From Rhynchosporium graminicola (lineage: Eukaryota; Ascomycota; Leotiomycetes; Helotiales; Ploettnerulaceae), in assembly GCA_900074885.1 (NCBI GenBank), contig FJUW01000012.1, positions 1,409,841-1,473,840 of the forward strand: a stretch of DNA of 64,000 nt. Reading direction: 5' to 3'. Each line of letters opens with the position of its first letter. Position 1 is the stretch's first letter. Position numbers and translations under genes: made by a program. The notes beneath the pieces are model-generated. The model was not told the DNA's origin, made no database searches, and worked only from the letters and a program-made list of their open reading frames with translations. Of this stretch, positions 11,983 to 24,887 are shown one piece after another.

Positions 11983-14900
11983 TCCTCTTCCCAGGTCTGA
12001 CCCAACGAAGTACCAAGTAAATAAATTAACAAAAAAATTGTCAAAGTGATATACTAAAAACCCCTCTCATCAAAATTGGGCGGGCAAATTATGCACATAA
12101 GAGCTTTTCTTTGTCAAAAACAAGCTGGCTTTTCGAAATCAATATGGATTTGAGCTTTGAAATCATACCACCTCGCGCATCACATCGGATATTGCGAGAA
12201 AGCAGGGCGTTCAGGTTATGAATTGTGTCACTGGGTGTGATCGATGTCACGACACCGTACTTGACAAATGGGAACTGGAATTTTGTGGCATCATCGTTGT
12301 CCTCAGGTCAGAAGTGGATCTCGAGAGTCCGGATCTACTTGGGCAGAGGATCAATGGAACTATGCAACGCGAATAGAGAGATGAGTGAATGAACATATGG
12401 ATGATCGTTGACTGGTTGGCTACCGATCAACTGGATGAAATGATGGACGCGTGGCAGCTTGGATGAGAGGAAGGGAGGCAATCTTTCGCGTCTTTATTGA
12501 CGTGCAATATGCTGGCTGGATATGGATACCACATGAGAGGGCAGCACTGCTTACAATGTTCATCAAGAAGGAACAAAACGTCATCGAGATTTCCATGTAA
12601 AGGCAAAGCCTGAAGCAATGAATTGCAACGCAACTAAAAGGAAATGATGGAAGCAATGGAGGGATATTTTTTTCCTTTGTTTCTATCTACCTTTCTGTAG
12701 TCAGAGCCAAATGTCGAAGAATATTGAAAAGGACTTTTGGGTGAATTGAGTATGAGAAATGCTAACCCGCGAAAGAGATGTCAGATGCCTTGAATGGCAT
12801 GGGATTTTTCGTCAGCTGCCAGGTGCAAAGAATCCCCAGCGCCCCAATTTTAGTTGCATACTGTGCAAACCACCAAGTATATACCCATATTCATTCACTG
12901 CTGCGTTATCGGACTTGCTGCCCTTCCGTACGTAGACTCTGCTGATTTTTCGATTCTTTTTTCGCGTTATTTCTTCTTGGGCTCGAAGGGATGGGACAGA
13001 TGGCGATGCACGCTGGGAGCTTGAGATTTATGAAAGAGCTTTGGAATGGATGGATGCATGGATGGATGGATAGGGTTCTTGAGATGTTGAGATTTGAGAC
13101 GAGGAAAGGAAGGGCTTCTTTGATGAGGGTTCTGTTGGCGTGCTTGGATGGATGGAGAGGAGAGGAGAGGAGAGGGTTTTGTGGTTTGAGGATGTGATGT
13201 GACTGAGGGCGCGGGGTTGTTGAATGGATGAATGGATGGAGATGATGGTGTTGATCTTGGTTAGGAGGAGGGAGGGGAGATAGATTGGAAGGGGGGTGTG
13301 GAAGGTGTTGGAGGTGAGGTTCTTGGGAGTTGGATGCTGAGTCTCATCTGCCCCTCAACGCAAGCGGGGTAGGGTTGGAGCTACATTGGTAGTCTTGCTT
13401 TAGAGATCGAGGTGTTCATTGACACGAAAGCTGGCTGACTTGAGGTGCTGTCAAGAAGGTATAAAAGCTGAAATATACTAGTGTACGATGTCTCGGGCAC
13501 TTCTCTTCCCTTATCGCCGCAAGATCTATCCGACTCTCGAGCAGACTGCACCCTGCGCTGATCACGTTATATTTCTCTTCTCTTCTGGAGGCTACAAGAT
13601 AATTCTTGATCATTTGCCTAAATCTTACACTGTTGTCTAATATCAGCGTTTTTGTAAGGATAATTGGTTGTCAGATGTTGATGTCGCCGTCGAATCATTA
13701 TTATTCCTGCTGCTGCCTCTCCCATATCCAGCAAGCATAATTTGTTGAATTCCCATCTCGCTCTGCTGAATCTTTTATCGTTGCTTCCATTCTTCGTGCG
13801 ATGAAGTCGAGTTTTCGTCCTGGTCTCGCTCATATTCTAAGCTACCTAGACAAGTGCATCAGATCATTGTCAAATGCAGCCTGAATGACCTCTGGCTTTG
13901 TTTCTCTGGTTATATTCTCAGAAGAAATCCAAGAAAGAGCAGTATTGACGTCTCCTCGTCCATACTATTCCATCAAATTTCCTTGCAGCCTTGGTATGTA
14001 AGAATATATCCAGAGCAGAACTCTGAACCCAAAATTTCACAGTGTCGCCGCTATGTACGTCGGCAAATTGATTTCCCGCTCGATTAAGCCATCTAAACAC
14101 CTCTCTACTGGATGAGGAGTGACTTTATAGGATACATTTTAGCAAAGGTATTCGTATGAAAATGGTAATCACATGCTGACCGTCGAGGTTTTGAATACCG
14201 TAATTTCCACATATTCCTCTCTGCGCAGCAACACGCTGGTAAATTTTGTTACAGGTGCAAATCACTAGGGATGAGAGTGTTCTTCTCTATTACCTTGTGC
14301 TGACACAGTGATACCTGGCCATTAGTTCACGACGACTGCGACACAACTGTCCACACGTATTCGGTCCATACGCCGGAATGGCAGGATGTATGAAGGTCCT
14401 GGCCCTCGTCGTGTTTGTTTTCGTATTGCAGCATTTGGATGATTCGGGTGAGCTATCTCATGGTGCAGAGCAGTAACTTTCTGGAGATACAACGCCTCTT
14501 TCTCTTTACCTGAGTAATTCGATCGATAGTACTCGTCAGTCCTTCCTCTCCCTTTCACAGCCAAAGACAGGGGAGCGATGATTGCATCTATGCCGCTACA
14601 CACACAGTTATCGCATTCCTCGGGGTAGAAACCACTGCCTACTCAGCTCTACCTGTCCAACGAGTCAAGATTTCACGAACCTTTTGAGTGTTGCAAGAGT
14701 ATTCCTTCCACACATGGAGAAATAGCCCTTTAAGCCATGGAAATAAAAGCTTCAAAGGTATTCACAACGGTTCATTCTGCCACAAACCTCCTCAAAGCGG
14801 CTACCAATCAACACATCGATGCAGATGCTGACTCGGCAAACCTTCCGGATTCAAAGCGCACGCTTCCCTACACGACGTCGTCATTGGCTTGCATGTTCGG

Positions 14901-15378
14901 ACCTGGAAACATTTTTTTCTATGCAATTCTCAACTACAACGAACTGCGGGAAAGGCAGTCAATATCGGAAATGTACCGTCAGCTTCTGCTGGCCGTGAAA
15001 CCGAACTACACGGGGCGGACTGGAGTAAGTAAGTAAGCAAGTGCCTGCTGATACAAACTTCATGAGGGTACCTTACTTACAGGAATCTGATAAGTACTAC
15101 GGAGATTCCCATTTATGTTTTACCAACTCTTACTCCGTATCCCTATCCCGCAGCTGTTAGACAAAAGTCCGTTCTACCGGCAGATCTAATTCGGGCTGGA
15201 TCCATTTTTCTTATCAAGCAACCCCCACTAACACCCCGCTGTCAAACTCCAGAGTAATTCCTCAAGTACATCTCAACTTGTCCTCGGATTTTCCCTGTTT
15301 CCCATTCCCATTGCATCGTTCCAATTTCTTGCACACTTCCTTTACTACATTATCTTGTTTTGCAGTATTTGTCTCAAC
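11983..15378. other. 3.4-kb intergenic region; no supported gene
   Basis: This holds the 3' flank of the kinase gene and the upstream region of the phosphatase gene. Open frames of up to about 100 codons occur (for example plus strand 14737-15036), with no recognised family. At 13.0-13.3 kb the plus strand is rich in GGATG and GGAGA runs. The 15.28-15.38 kb part is CT-rich and fits a leader for the downstream gene. Confidence 0.5.
13040..13300. repeat. Purine-rich GGATG/GGAGA low-complexity tract
   Basis: Clusters of ATGGATGG and GGAGAGGAGA words on the plus strand, without a fixed period. It probably arose by slippage. No gene is supported here. Confidence 0.6.
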
Positions 15379-16335
15379 ATGGCGAAAATAACCATCCACT
15401 GTGTGCGCCGTAAGTCCCCTCCACCGTGTCTACCTATATTTCTTCCTCAAAGCAAATTACTCAAGTCTGACCATTTGAATAGACGCACAAGGTTTCCATA
15501 ACCTCAATCTCGACAACCACAAAATACGTGACCCTCTCCTCACCCCCTTCGGAAAATCCCAATGCGAAAGTCTCCGTCAAAGCTTTCCCTCCCCCGGAAA
15601 GATCACCCACCTAGTCGCGTCCCCCCTCCGCCGAACCATCTACACAACCCTCCTGTCATTCCCAGCCGCTGTTCAACGAGGCCTTAAGATAACCGCTCTC
15701 CCCGAATTGCAAGAAACTTCGAATTTGCCCTGCGATACTGGCTTGGACTTGAAGGACCTAGAAGCCGAGTTTTCGGAGGGAGAATACGCCGGAACTGTGG
15801 ATTTAAGTCGTGTTGGCGAGGACTGGAATTCCAAGGTAGGAAAATGGAGTCCAGAAGCCCATCACATTGAGAACCGCGCACGGCACGCACGGCTCTTCCT
15901 ACGCGAATTAGCAGAACAAAGCCTTAAGACGAATCCGGAGCAGGATGTTGAGATTGTGGTTGTGACCCATGGAGGTTACCTGCATTACTTTACAGAAGAT
16001 TGGACTGGAGCGGGCAAATTCGTCGGTACAGGGTGGACGAATACGGAGGTGAGAAGTTATGGGTTTGTGGAGGGAGATAGGGAGGGAGCAGGGTTGAAGG
16101 AGACGAGGGAGAGTAGGATTGGGAGGATCGGGAGTGAGAAGGAGCTGGGGAGAGAGGAGCAGAGGACGTTGAGGGATGCGATGGTACGTATAGGGAAGCC
16201 TGTTCTCTTCTCAAGACATAATTATCCAATTTCCGCTCAATTGCTAATCTTCATCGTGTACAGGAGAGGGAGTGGAGTGCTAGCGGGTATCAGGTGAAGA
16301 GGGATGAGACGGAGGGAGAGAGTGCAAAGCTGTGA
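15379..16335 (+). CDS. Histidine phosphatase superfamily (phosphoglycerate-mutase-like) protein
   Basis: Exons 15379-15409, 15483-16183 and 16264-16335 give 267 residues. The introns are 73 and 80 bases. The catalytic motif near the N-terminus is V-R-H-A-Q-G, split by the first intron so that His11 is made from both exons. ASPLRR follows near residue 50, and the second catalytic histidine is in VTHGG (His173). Members of this family transfer phosphate through the first histidine. Small fungal versions are usually broad phosphatases rather than glycolytic mutases, and RHAQG in place of RHGE/RHG fits that group. No signal peptide is seen, so a cytosolic location is likely. The C-terminal 60 residues are charged and low in complexity. 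The substrate cannot be told from sequence. Confidence 0.9.
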
Positions 16336-18147
16336 TTTTAGAAAGCACAAAATTGGGAACAGTTACTCTCTGTGGCTCTCCCAATGCATACTCTGGTCTT
16401 ATAATGCGAGGAATGTAGGCGATGGTCTCTAAGTGAAAGATGATTAAGAATATCGCTGGATTTAGAAATTACAGTTATGGGATAGACAGATACATCGCGT
16501 TTAGACTTGATGGTCTAGATAAGAAAGGATAATAAGAACGGAATTAGAAGATACCTACTCCACTTACCACTCTGGTATCGACTTCCCGGGTTTTCCGAAC
16601 GCCAAGCGAGATATTTCGCTAAAAGTACGAACTAACGAATGAAACAACAACAACAGCTTACAATGAAGCCCTATAATACTGATCGGCACATCTAATGCCC
16701 CAGAGTTAAGATTTATGGCCCCTAGCCCAAGCGTCCCATCAGATCCGTGGCAAGAGACTCAACTGTGCCACCTGAGTATCTCCAATGCTGACTACCGAGC
16801 AATATACTGTCGCATTTCTTTTGCGAGACTTCGTTCAAGCCAACCTCTTGAAGACCGAAATCTTCCTCGTATACGGTATCTCATAATCCGACGTATTCCG
16901 GGGTACAGCTTGTTGGATCGGAATAACATTTACCTTGTTTCAGAAAAGCAGAGAGGTGCAAAAGACACCTCACCTGGTTGTCAAAAGACCAATACATCCT
17001 ACGTCTATCTCACTTTCGTTTCTTTGTTTAATCTCAAAATGTTTCCGCAATCAAAGATCGTTAGATTGTCCGGCAGAATGCCGTCCTACTTCTGTATCCT
17101 GCTCTACAAGATCCTAGCGGAACTCGTCCGTCGCTTTGTATTGACTCTCGATCACGCGTATACGGGACCGCTATCCAAGATACCTGGTCTGGTATTTGTC
17201 TTCTGGGGACTCTGAGTCTTTCCGAATGTTGCCTTGCAGTAGTCATTGAAGGCGTGCAGCTCTTTCAGCTTGTCATGTATTTAGTCGGGAGCCCCTCCTT
17301 CATGAAGGAACTTTACTCCTTTACCGCGAGTCAAGCCCTTCTTTCGATTACCTTAGGTTATGGGCGTTTCTGATGGGTACTTTGAAATTTTATGGTAGCG
17401 GGAACAGATTTTTGAAGCTTGACACTCATAGTCTGCCTCTTACTGCCTGTCAATGACCTCGAGTAGCTGGCAAAACTTGTCAAGGAATTCGACCAAGGAT
17501 TTCACACTCGAGATGATCCTATAACACTCAATCAGACGCTGAAACTGCCATACTTGAACGCAGCACTAGTATAACCAATGCGAGCTATGCCAGTCGATGT
17601 CGGTATATATCTTGCTCATATACTGCATCGCAGCTTTGCTTTGTAACTCAAGAACTTTTTCGATCATCTCGTGAGAGTTCCGAAGAGAAGTCACTGAAAG
17701 GATTGTCGTCATCAGCTTCGAACTTTCTCGAGTCGTATGTAAACATATCAATATCCTTGCTGGTTACAGTCCGTGACGTCGCTAATTTCGTTGCAACTTG
17801 CAACCACAGACCGAGGTATCCATCAGCCTAACCGAGCTAGGGCGCGATTCCAAAACCTTGCCTCATTCAGGACTTTTCATTCCCGAGTACTGGCTCAGGT
17901 TTTATTAAGGGCAAGAGGTCGATCGGAAATCTACTCTACCGGAACGAGGAGTTGCATTGAACTGCAGTGAGTTGCTTCGATCTTATTTTCAGTTGTGAAG
18001 GCCTGATATTTATGGGAGTTATAACACCGCTAGTCATTTGTTGTCTAATCTCCTTGGCAAGACTGGATTTTCTCCAAATATATCATCAGCTCGAGCTTGA
18101 AGGATCTCTTTTAGCATCTAGATAAATTCCGCATTCCAGCACATCTC
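16336..18147. other. 1.8-kb intergenic region; no supported gene
   Basis: A plus-strand frame of 166 codons (16715-17215) ends with a hydrophobic stretch followed by GPLSKIPG, which recalls the hinge of fungal cytochromes P450. No P450 sequence follows in any frame I read, so this may be chance or a tiny relic. Nothing else is recognisable. Confidence 0.5.
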
Positions 18148-20110
18148 TCACCACTCGATGTTCCTTTCTTCAGCCACGAACCTCATACCATATTCTGCAT
18201 CGCCGATATGCAAGAACCGTATGTGTCCCTTTCGTTTAAGCACATCAAAAGAAATCTTCAGAGATAAAACCCTCCTATTTTCAGGCGGTAAATCCCTATC
18301 ACTTCCTTCCTCCAACTTATCTTCATACCAATACCCATTTCCGCCAAACTCATTGCTCGCTTTGTCCATCTCTTTTTCCTGCCCCTCTTCAACGGCGACT
18401 ATACACTTCACAACGGCTTCAACAAACCCTGCATCCCATATACCCTCCCGTCTCCTCATCCCCTCCAAAATCCTCAAAGCACCAACACGAACCCGCAAAC
18501 TTCTACACTTCACCGCAATGAAGTACAGACTCCTTATCAGAATTGAGCTCATAATGAAAGTTGGCCGTGTAGATTTCGACGATGGTCCACTAGCGTGCAA
18601 TGTCTGAGCTAGTTGCAGAGCAGTCTCGAACTCAGGGATGAAGGCATCATAGCTCGTTTCTGCGCCGAAACAGCAGGCTAAGGATATGGATGCGCATGTT
18701 ACGCGAAGGGAAAGCGCTGTGGTCGCGAGTCTTGCGTCGGTCGCTTCGCTGCACACACGAGCCTCAAGGGAAGAGAAAGTGTGTTGCCATTTAACGAGGC
18801 AGTCTTGGTAGCCTGCGAGGTGGGTTTCTTGAATGACAGTTGGGTAGAGACTCAAGTCCGGTCCGAATACACATGTCTCTGAAATTGGCATTGATTCTCG
18901 CTTTTCGAAGACATTCCACTGCTGCTCATTGCACGACGTTACAAAAATGCCTACTTCGCGGAGTAATAGGTCCAGATATTTCCTCGCAGATGTGAGACTC
19001 TCAAACGTGTCAGTTGGCATATAGGTGAAGACTTCCCTGACCGCCGCTTGCACATTTGGATGCATGGTCAGTACACGATCCGCGTCAAAAAGACCGATCA
19101 CATCAGTCTCCATCCGCGCGAAGACAGAGACCACTTCGTCTTCAAGTAAATTTGGGAGGAGAGCATTTTCTGCAGTCGAGATACTAGGAGCCTGCTTGCT
19201 ACAGTATTCATTCAGGATGGAGAGTCCGCTCTGAATGTGTGCCACTGCTGCGTCTGTCGAGCCATGGATGCCTTCAAAAGCAGTTGAAAGGAAGCATGAG
19301 ATAAGCAGCGTGCGAATATCAAACTTTGTTTCTACGCAGGCTGCTCGTGTCAGCTTGAGAGCTTTTCCGTATTGCTGGAGAGCAAAGCGGTAGTGTGGGT
19401 TCTGTTGTAAGTTGCCATCTTGTCCGTATGTACATGGATCTTGTTGTAGTGTCTTGTGTAGAGCGCCTATGGCGATAACACTATGTTTGATAGGAAGCGT
19501 TTGCTCGGTGGCTTGAAGAACGATGCGATTCCAAAACTTGTTATCGAGGTATTCTGCTAGAGCTGAAGTGGTGTTATGGCGGAAGAAATCGAAGTATTGA
19601 GCTTCTAAATCGCTTAGATTGCTCACTGGCTGAGGCTCCAGGATAATCGTGATAAATTTTGGAGCTGCAAGGGTAAGCGCGGCGACCTGACCTTTGGGGA
19701 GAATAGGAAAGAAATGACCAGTGTGGTCTCTGGACTTTGGGACCTTTATCTCGTAGCCATCACATGCAATGTGCATCTCCTTACACTATAACAGTTTAGT
19801 ATGGCTATTTTACAACGTCTCGGATTGAGATCAGGTTTAAGAAAGGAAATTAAAACCTGATCCGACATCACTTGGGTTTTTCAAAAGTAGAGAAAGGTAC
19901 ATACACGGATGCAAAATGGCTTGGCCTCATCACATTTGACTCGGCGTATTCTGTGTGGTCTGGTCAGTAAATGACGGCCAAAGCGATTGGACACGATGAG
20001 AAGCCATACTTGCAAGTTTTACACCCGTCTCGGGACTTTTTTCCTGTAGCTCTATTGCGTGGCCCCATTGGACAATTTGAATACCCTCTAGCACCCGTCC
20101 AAATGCTCAT
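18148..20110 (-). CDS. Zn2Cys6 fungal transcription factor
   Basis: Exons on the minus strand, 20110-20010, 19950-19905 and 19785-18148, give 594 residues. The introns are 59 and 119 bases and both fall inside the zinc cluster, so the long third exon alone would miss the DNA-binding domain. Joined, the cysteines are at 30, 33, 40, 47, 50 and 57, the exact C-x2-C-x6-C-x6-C-x2-C-x6-C spacing, with RRVKCDEAKP between and CDGY at the end. The rest is the helical regulatory region typical of short fungal-specific factors, including a segment near residues 130-230 with a GALHK-like motif. A second in-frame ATG at 20068 would shorten the protein by 14 residues without touching the cluster. Its neighbour is a dead monooxygenase gene, so it may once have controlled a local pathway (inference). 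Its target genes are unknown. Confidence 0.92.
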
Positions 20111-21923
20111 TTTAATGATGCGGTGGATGTTGCGTTGTACCTTTGTAACTCGGTCGCACAGGTGTTGAAGTGCGGCTCGTCGCGTTGATCTTGATTGTGA
20201 ACCAGCATATACAGAAAATTGGTGTGAACCTCACACCCTCATATAGAGACTCGTGAGTAGGGTGCGTCGAAGGTTCTGTTGACAATTGTTCGGTCACGCT
20301 TTCTTCATGAGACTTTACGTCCGCAAAAGGCACAGCAATCTTAATCCACTGCAGAGACAACAAGACTTTTCACGTACAATTCCATCTAGAAATGCCTGTT
20401 CCATCACTGAGCGCAAGCTATTGGGGACCCGAGAGCCTAGGATCTTCTCAAAATTCCCGCCTCAACCTCGGGATGAGAGCCGGAGGGTTGGTAGGGCTGT
20501 TCAGGGGTAAAAACAAAATACGAGGAGTGGTTGATGATTGGCGCGGAACCCGATTGGTTGATTAAGCGGTTCGATTTGAAAGAGCACAGATAGGAGACAC
20601 TTACAGTACGCCACCGGATTTGTGTCAGATATTACCGAGTAGCAATTCCAAATTAACCAGATCCTGAGATGATGAGATCTCGGTTGTTTTGTTTGAAGTC
20701 CAATGTTCAGTCGTGACCATATACGAAATCCGGTGCTTGGCAGGCTTTTGCTTGCAGACCTTATCGCTCGTACTCCGCATCTGGTGTAGCTCGAAGAGAG
20801 AAAGATGACCTTAGAAGGAAAGAGATCGTCATTCATGCTTGTGTTGTCTTTCGATTATCTCCAATTATATAAGTCCATGTGTGATTTGATCTAAAAGAAG
20901 GATCACTTCCCCCACATTTTCTCTACACGATGCCAAAAGTCATGATGGCCCTGGATTTGAGATCGGGGAAATCGATCAAGCCGCACAACGGCTGAGTCCC
21001 GAGATTAAGCGTGTTCTTCATGTAACGTGACACCGAAAGGGCATACAGGACGTCTGCTTCGGCTTGAAGTTAGGAGGCTCAATTGTCTATATCCCATTCA
21101 TCAAAGACAATGCTCAACTCGTGTATCCCCTTATCAAAACAGACTTAGCTTTTTTCTACAATCGCACTGTCTCTTTATCACATTTCTAAAACCTATTACA
21201 GATTACAGAGCTCAGTCATCAGTACTAGCTACGTGTACAGCCTGTTTTGTTTACCTTGAGAACAAAATACGGCCTCGAAAGAGCAACCGAAAGAAATGAA
21301 AATAGAAGGGAGATCGGAATTTGTAATGATAGCGAACCAAAATAGACCCGAAAGATATAAATACTCGAGCGAGGAGGTGGTGGCGCTTTTGTAATGCAAT
21401 CACTTCTTTGTAATAGCTCATGCATAATCAGTAATGCCCTAGGAAAGCTTGGAATTGCAGCTGGTGCACATAGCTTCCCTTTCCCTGGGAGAGCGAAGTA
21501 CGGGTAGCCTCTTACATCCCGAAGCTGTAGACTTGTCAAAAGGAGGATTATCATAGGGAACGAGATTTATGTACAATGCTGCAGGTTAATCTCATTGCTT
21601 GATAACCATCAAGGAGAGAGGGAGCCTGTAAACGTGAATATTGATAGACCAGAGGAACGACGCACATTATGTAGACTCTTGAAGTGGTCATAGGCTCGTA
21701 TCGCAGTCAGTATCTCAGTTTCAGAGACTGGCAGAGGCGCACATACCGCGCCTTGGATGGTCTCATTGGTGGTAGGTTTGACGACTGAGTTGTCACATCT
21801 GCATCATCCTCCGCCCAAAACCTGTTGCCAGCAGTCCGCGACGGCTGTGGTAGGACGTTTAAACTTGGTGACGATCTAAAAAGCTCAGTCGAAAGATCTG
21901 TTCCAAATTAGCATTGTACTTTC
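20111..21923. other. 1.8-kb intergenic region; no supported gene
   Basis: Upstream region of the Zn2Cys6 gene and 3' flank of the monooxygenase relic. Short frames only, without recognisable domains or repeats. Confidence 0.5.
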
Positions 21924-23400
21924 TCAAACATCCTCCTTGATGTGATTTAAGTTGTAAATTTCATATAAAGTACCAGCCAGAAGATCCGCAGTCGTCGGCT
22001 GAAATAAGAATCGAAACGTATGTGCCAGCGTAGCTAGAGCATCACTTCTCGTCACATTGGTCGCGAACCTTAGCACCATCTTCGCACGCTGCGGTCTCGA
22101 CTCCTGAAAATTTATCAACATTTCCTCTATCTCCTCTATCGGCATTCTCTACCCAGCGTCTTCCTCCTTGTGTCGCACCAGCGTCTACAAAATACAGTTC
22201 GTGAGCACTGCCGCACTTTCAATCGCTTGATTCCCACCCTGTCCCATATTTGGCGTCATCTTATGAACAGCGTCACCGACACACACGAGACTTCCAAATT
22301 TCAAAACCTCATGACTCGCCTCTTCGAGCGGGAAATAGGGAAACGTGTCCGAAGTCACCATGAGCTGATTTAGCATGAAGTTTTCAGTCAAGTGGAAATC
22401 ACTGTACTGAGCTCCTTGCGCTTCCATATCGCCATTGGCGAAGCGAGGGATATTAGAAGCGCCGATGTGGCGACGAGCATCTTGGAGAAGAAGAACCATT
22501 GGGGGAGGTGGCCCTTGCCGACGAGCATCTTGGAGAAGAAGAACCATTGGGGGAGGTGGCCCTTGCCGACGAACAGGAGTGCGGAATGGTCGATGGCGCA
22601 TATTGTGCGTCTGTCTCATGGGGTCAGGGTAGTATCTGGGGAGCCGGTTCCGAAGAAACAGTTACATTTGCTGTTATGCCTGTAGGTGTGAGACCTAGAT
22701 TTGACTGGTCTTTGTCACACCTCGCGCGACTCACTGTTTTTGTCCTTGTTCAGGAGCCTAGGCGACCTTCTCTGCAAACTTCTGCATCTACTGTCGAGTT
22801 CGACAATGTATTCCATCTGCTCTAATGACAAAATCGCCCATGAATCTGTAGACATCCTCGCAAGGACGGTGACTGAACTCTCGCCATCCTCGATGGACAT
22901 TACCCGCTTGCCAGTCTTGACTCTCGATTTATCCTTCAGCTGGTCGAAAATTGATCTCAAGAAAATTCTTCTCTCACAGATTCCATTGATGTAACCTAAT
23001 CTTTGGTACACACATGATGGCAGAATTCAATTTTGAAACTTTTAAAGACACAATCAAGTCACAGGAAAAATATCAATGAGAGAAATTTCCGCTCCTCCAC
23101 AATTTTTGGCCACTCATTACTGCTCACCAGCGTCCCATCCTCTCTCCTGGGAAAAGCCTTCTTTATGCCCATCATGCAATTGTCCCTCATCCTCTCATAC
23201 AAACCGAGCTGATCCAATATTCTCGCTCCATTAGGCATGATCACGATACTTGCGGCTTCGGATGGTGAGATCCTGTATCGAGCTTCGAGGAGGATGTAAT
23301 TGATATTGGCGCGCTCGAACATGTGAGCGAATGTCAGTCCTGCAACGGAACCGCCAATAATTATAGCTTTGAAGTTGCATTGGGATTGATGGTTGGCCAT
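21924..23400 (-). pseudogene. FAD-dependent monooxygenase pseudogene (PaxM-like)
   Basis: Read on the minus strand from an ATG at 23400, the N-terminus shows a Rossmann dinucleotide-binding start (AIIIGGSVAGLTFAHMF, then an acidic residue ending the second strand, LLEAR). Downstream pieces in different frames show GYINGICERRIFLRSIFDQL, a degraded DFVIRADGIH (family GADG) and GDAVHKMTPNMGQGGNQAIE, the conserved FAD-ribityl motif. These appear in the right order for the PaxM-like monooxygenases of fungal meroterpenoid and indole-diterpene pathways. The frame is broken near 22865, again just after an internal 48-base duplication (about 22470), and by TAG codons near 22792, 22186 and 22150. Several stops stand where CAG would be expected. 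The final conserved part reads PTTADLLAGTLYEIYN. It cannot make an active enzyme unless large parts are removed by unusual splicing. Confidence 0.85.
22471..22566. repeat. Perfect 48-base tandem duplication
   Basis: Two adjoining identical 48-base units, starting CGACGAGCATCTTGGAGAAG, lie inside the monooxygenase pseudogene. The length is a multiple of three, so on the minus strand it doubles a 16-residue piece containing PQWFFFSKM. The two copies show no differences, so the duplication is recent compared with the frame damage around it, or is kept alike by slippage. Confidence 0.95.
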
Positions 23401-24887
23401 GGTTGTGTTGAGGTCTGGCAACAGGGTCCATAATTTGAACTTTTCCTTGGAGGATGGAGAGAAGTATATGTTCGACTTGAATTGACCGACTTGTACATAC
23501 AATATCGTGGTAGCCGTTCCTCTACTTCAGACATTAGGTTGATGTCAGGGGTCATATGTTACGACGGCGTCGACTTACAATCAGCTAGATCTATTTGAAC
23601 ACTCGATAACTGTGGGAGACATATGTTCTCGATTCGTATCAAGATGCTAAAAACATGAAAAGAAGAAATTCGAGCCTCTTTCTTGGCGAACAATTGATTT
23701 AGGTCCCTAGGCTGGGTAATCTCGCTCTCGCTTTCGAGTATTTACGTACGTACTAGTCCCCGAGAATGCTTTTCCGTCGCACGGGTGAACACGTCCCAGC
23801 TTTGCCTCGGTTTCCAAGCCTTTTCTGGACAAGATTTCAAATACTTAAAAATGTTTCATCTCAGATCAAACCAAAATCCTCTCGGGACCTTTTCACACTG
23901 CTCAGTGGGCTTATTACCCTATTTGCATAGGCAGAACCCATGTATAGGACGAATTGGAATATTCATCTGACGTCTGATTTCACTTCAGAGGAGTGGATGG
24001 TCCATAGCCTGCACGCATAAGGCAGTGATTAGCTATCATGTGGGAAATATTCACGGAGAAGATGAAACATGAACCACACTGACCTGCAAAGCTGGACGTC
24101 AGGAAGCTTATCATGAGACGAGCGTGCGACGCATTCATGATAACCAGTTTCCCGTGCGGTCGTGCCTTCTTTTGAGGCTCGAATCTTCGAAGAGGTAGTA
24201 GTGATGTTTATTCAAAGGGACGACATATCTATACAAGACGTAGTTCTGGATAGTAGACAGAGTGAAAATCCTATCCCACACCCTCATTATCAAATCCTTC
24301 GATGCCTTGGAGATGAAGGGTCCCGAGTCGAGAGTCTCTCATCTCCTCGAGAGCCTCTATCCACGATGGACTTGGGGTTTACGTTGCGATCGTCAGGACT
24401 CGCCGAGATGCTTGCGACATATTTATTTCAATACTACCCTTTGGCTTAAGATTCTTGATATTCTGATGCCGTTCCAGAAACGCCTTCGTAGCTTCTCGGG
24501 AGCGCGAAGCTGCGCCAGGCTCGGACTTTGTCAATTTGGCAAACTAAGCGATGGGCTGGATTCCAGAGAAGAGATCCTAAGACTGTCATGAACAATGCAC
24601 TGCTCACACTGGTGATCAACGCTCATACGCACGTTGAGATCTTGAGCTATATTCTTGAAATGTGTGAGATCGAAGAGCTTTCGGAGAGTCTGCCCATCCT
24701 TAGTTATGAGGTCGCCAACCGAGGAGGATCGAAAGTGCCGGTTTCTTCCGGACTGCATAGGTGCAAGTGAAGTTGAGTGGTGTTGCTGAAGGCCCTTTGA
24801 ATGAGTAATAGCCCATCCACGTCGACTTAAACTTTTACAGCGGGCATGCTAATCATGTTTTTAATAGGAAGAGCTTCAATAAGCTGG
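23401..24887. other. Gene-poor spacer in the decayed block
   Basis: Only short frames are present, and no domain is recognised. Given the relics on both sides, more degraded sequence may lie here, but nothing can be named. Confidence 0.5.

Noticed and set aside
16715..17215. Cytochrome P450 N-terminus (GPLSKIPG)
   Set aside because: Only eight residues match and no other P450 motif was found downstream in any frame read.
22471..22566. CRISPR-like repeat
   Set aside because: Two adjoining units without spacers inside a pseudogene are a tandem duplication; CRISPR is not expected in a fungal genome.
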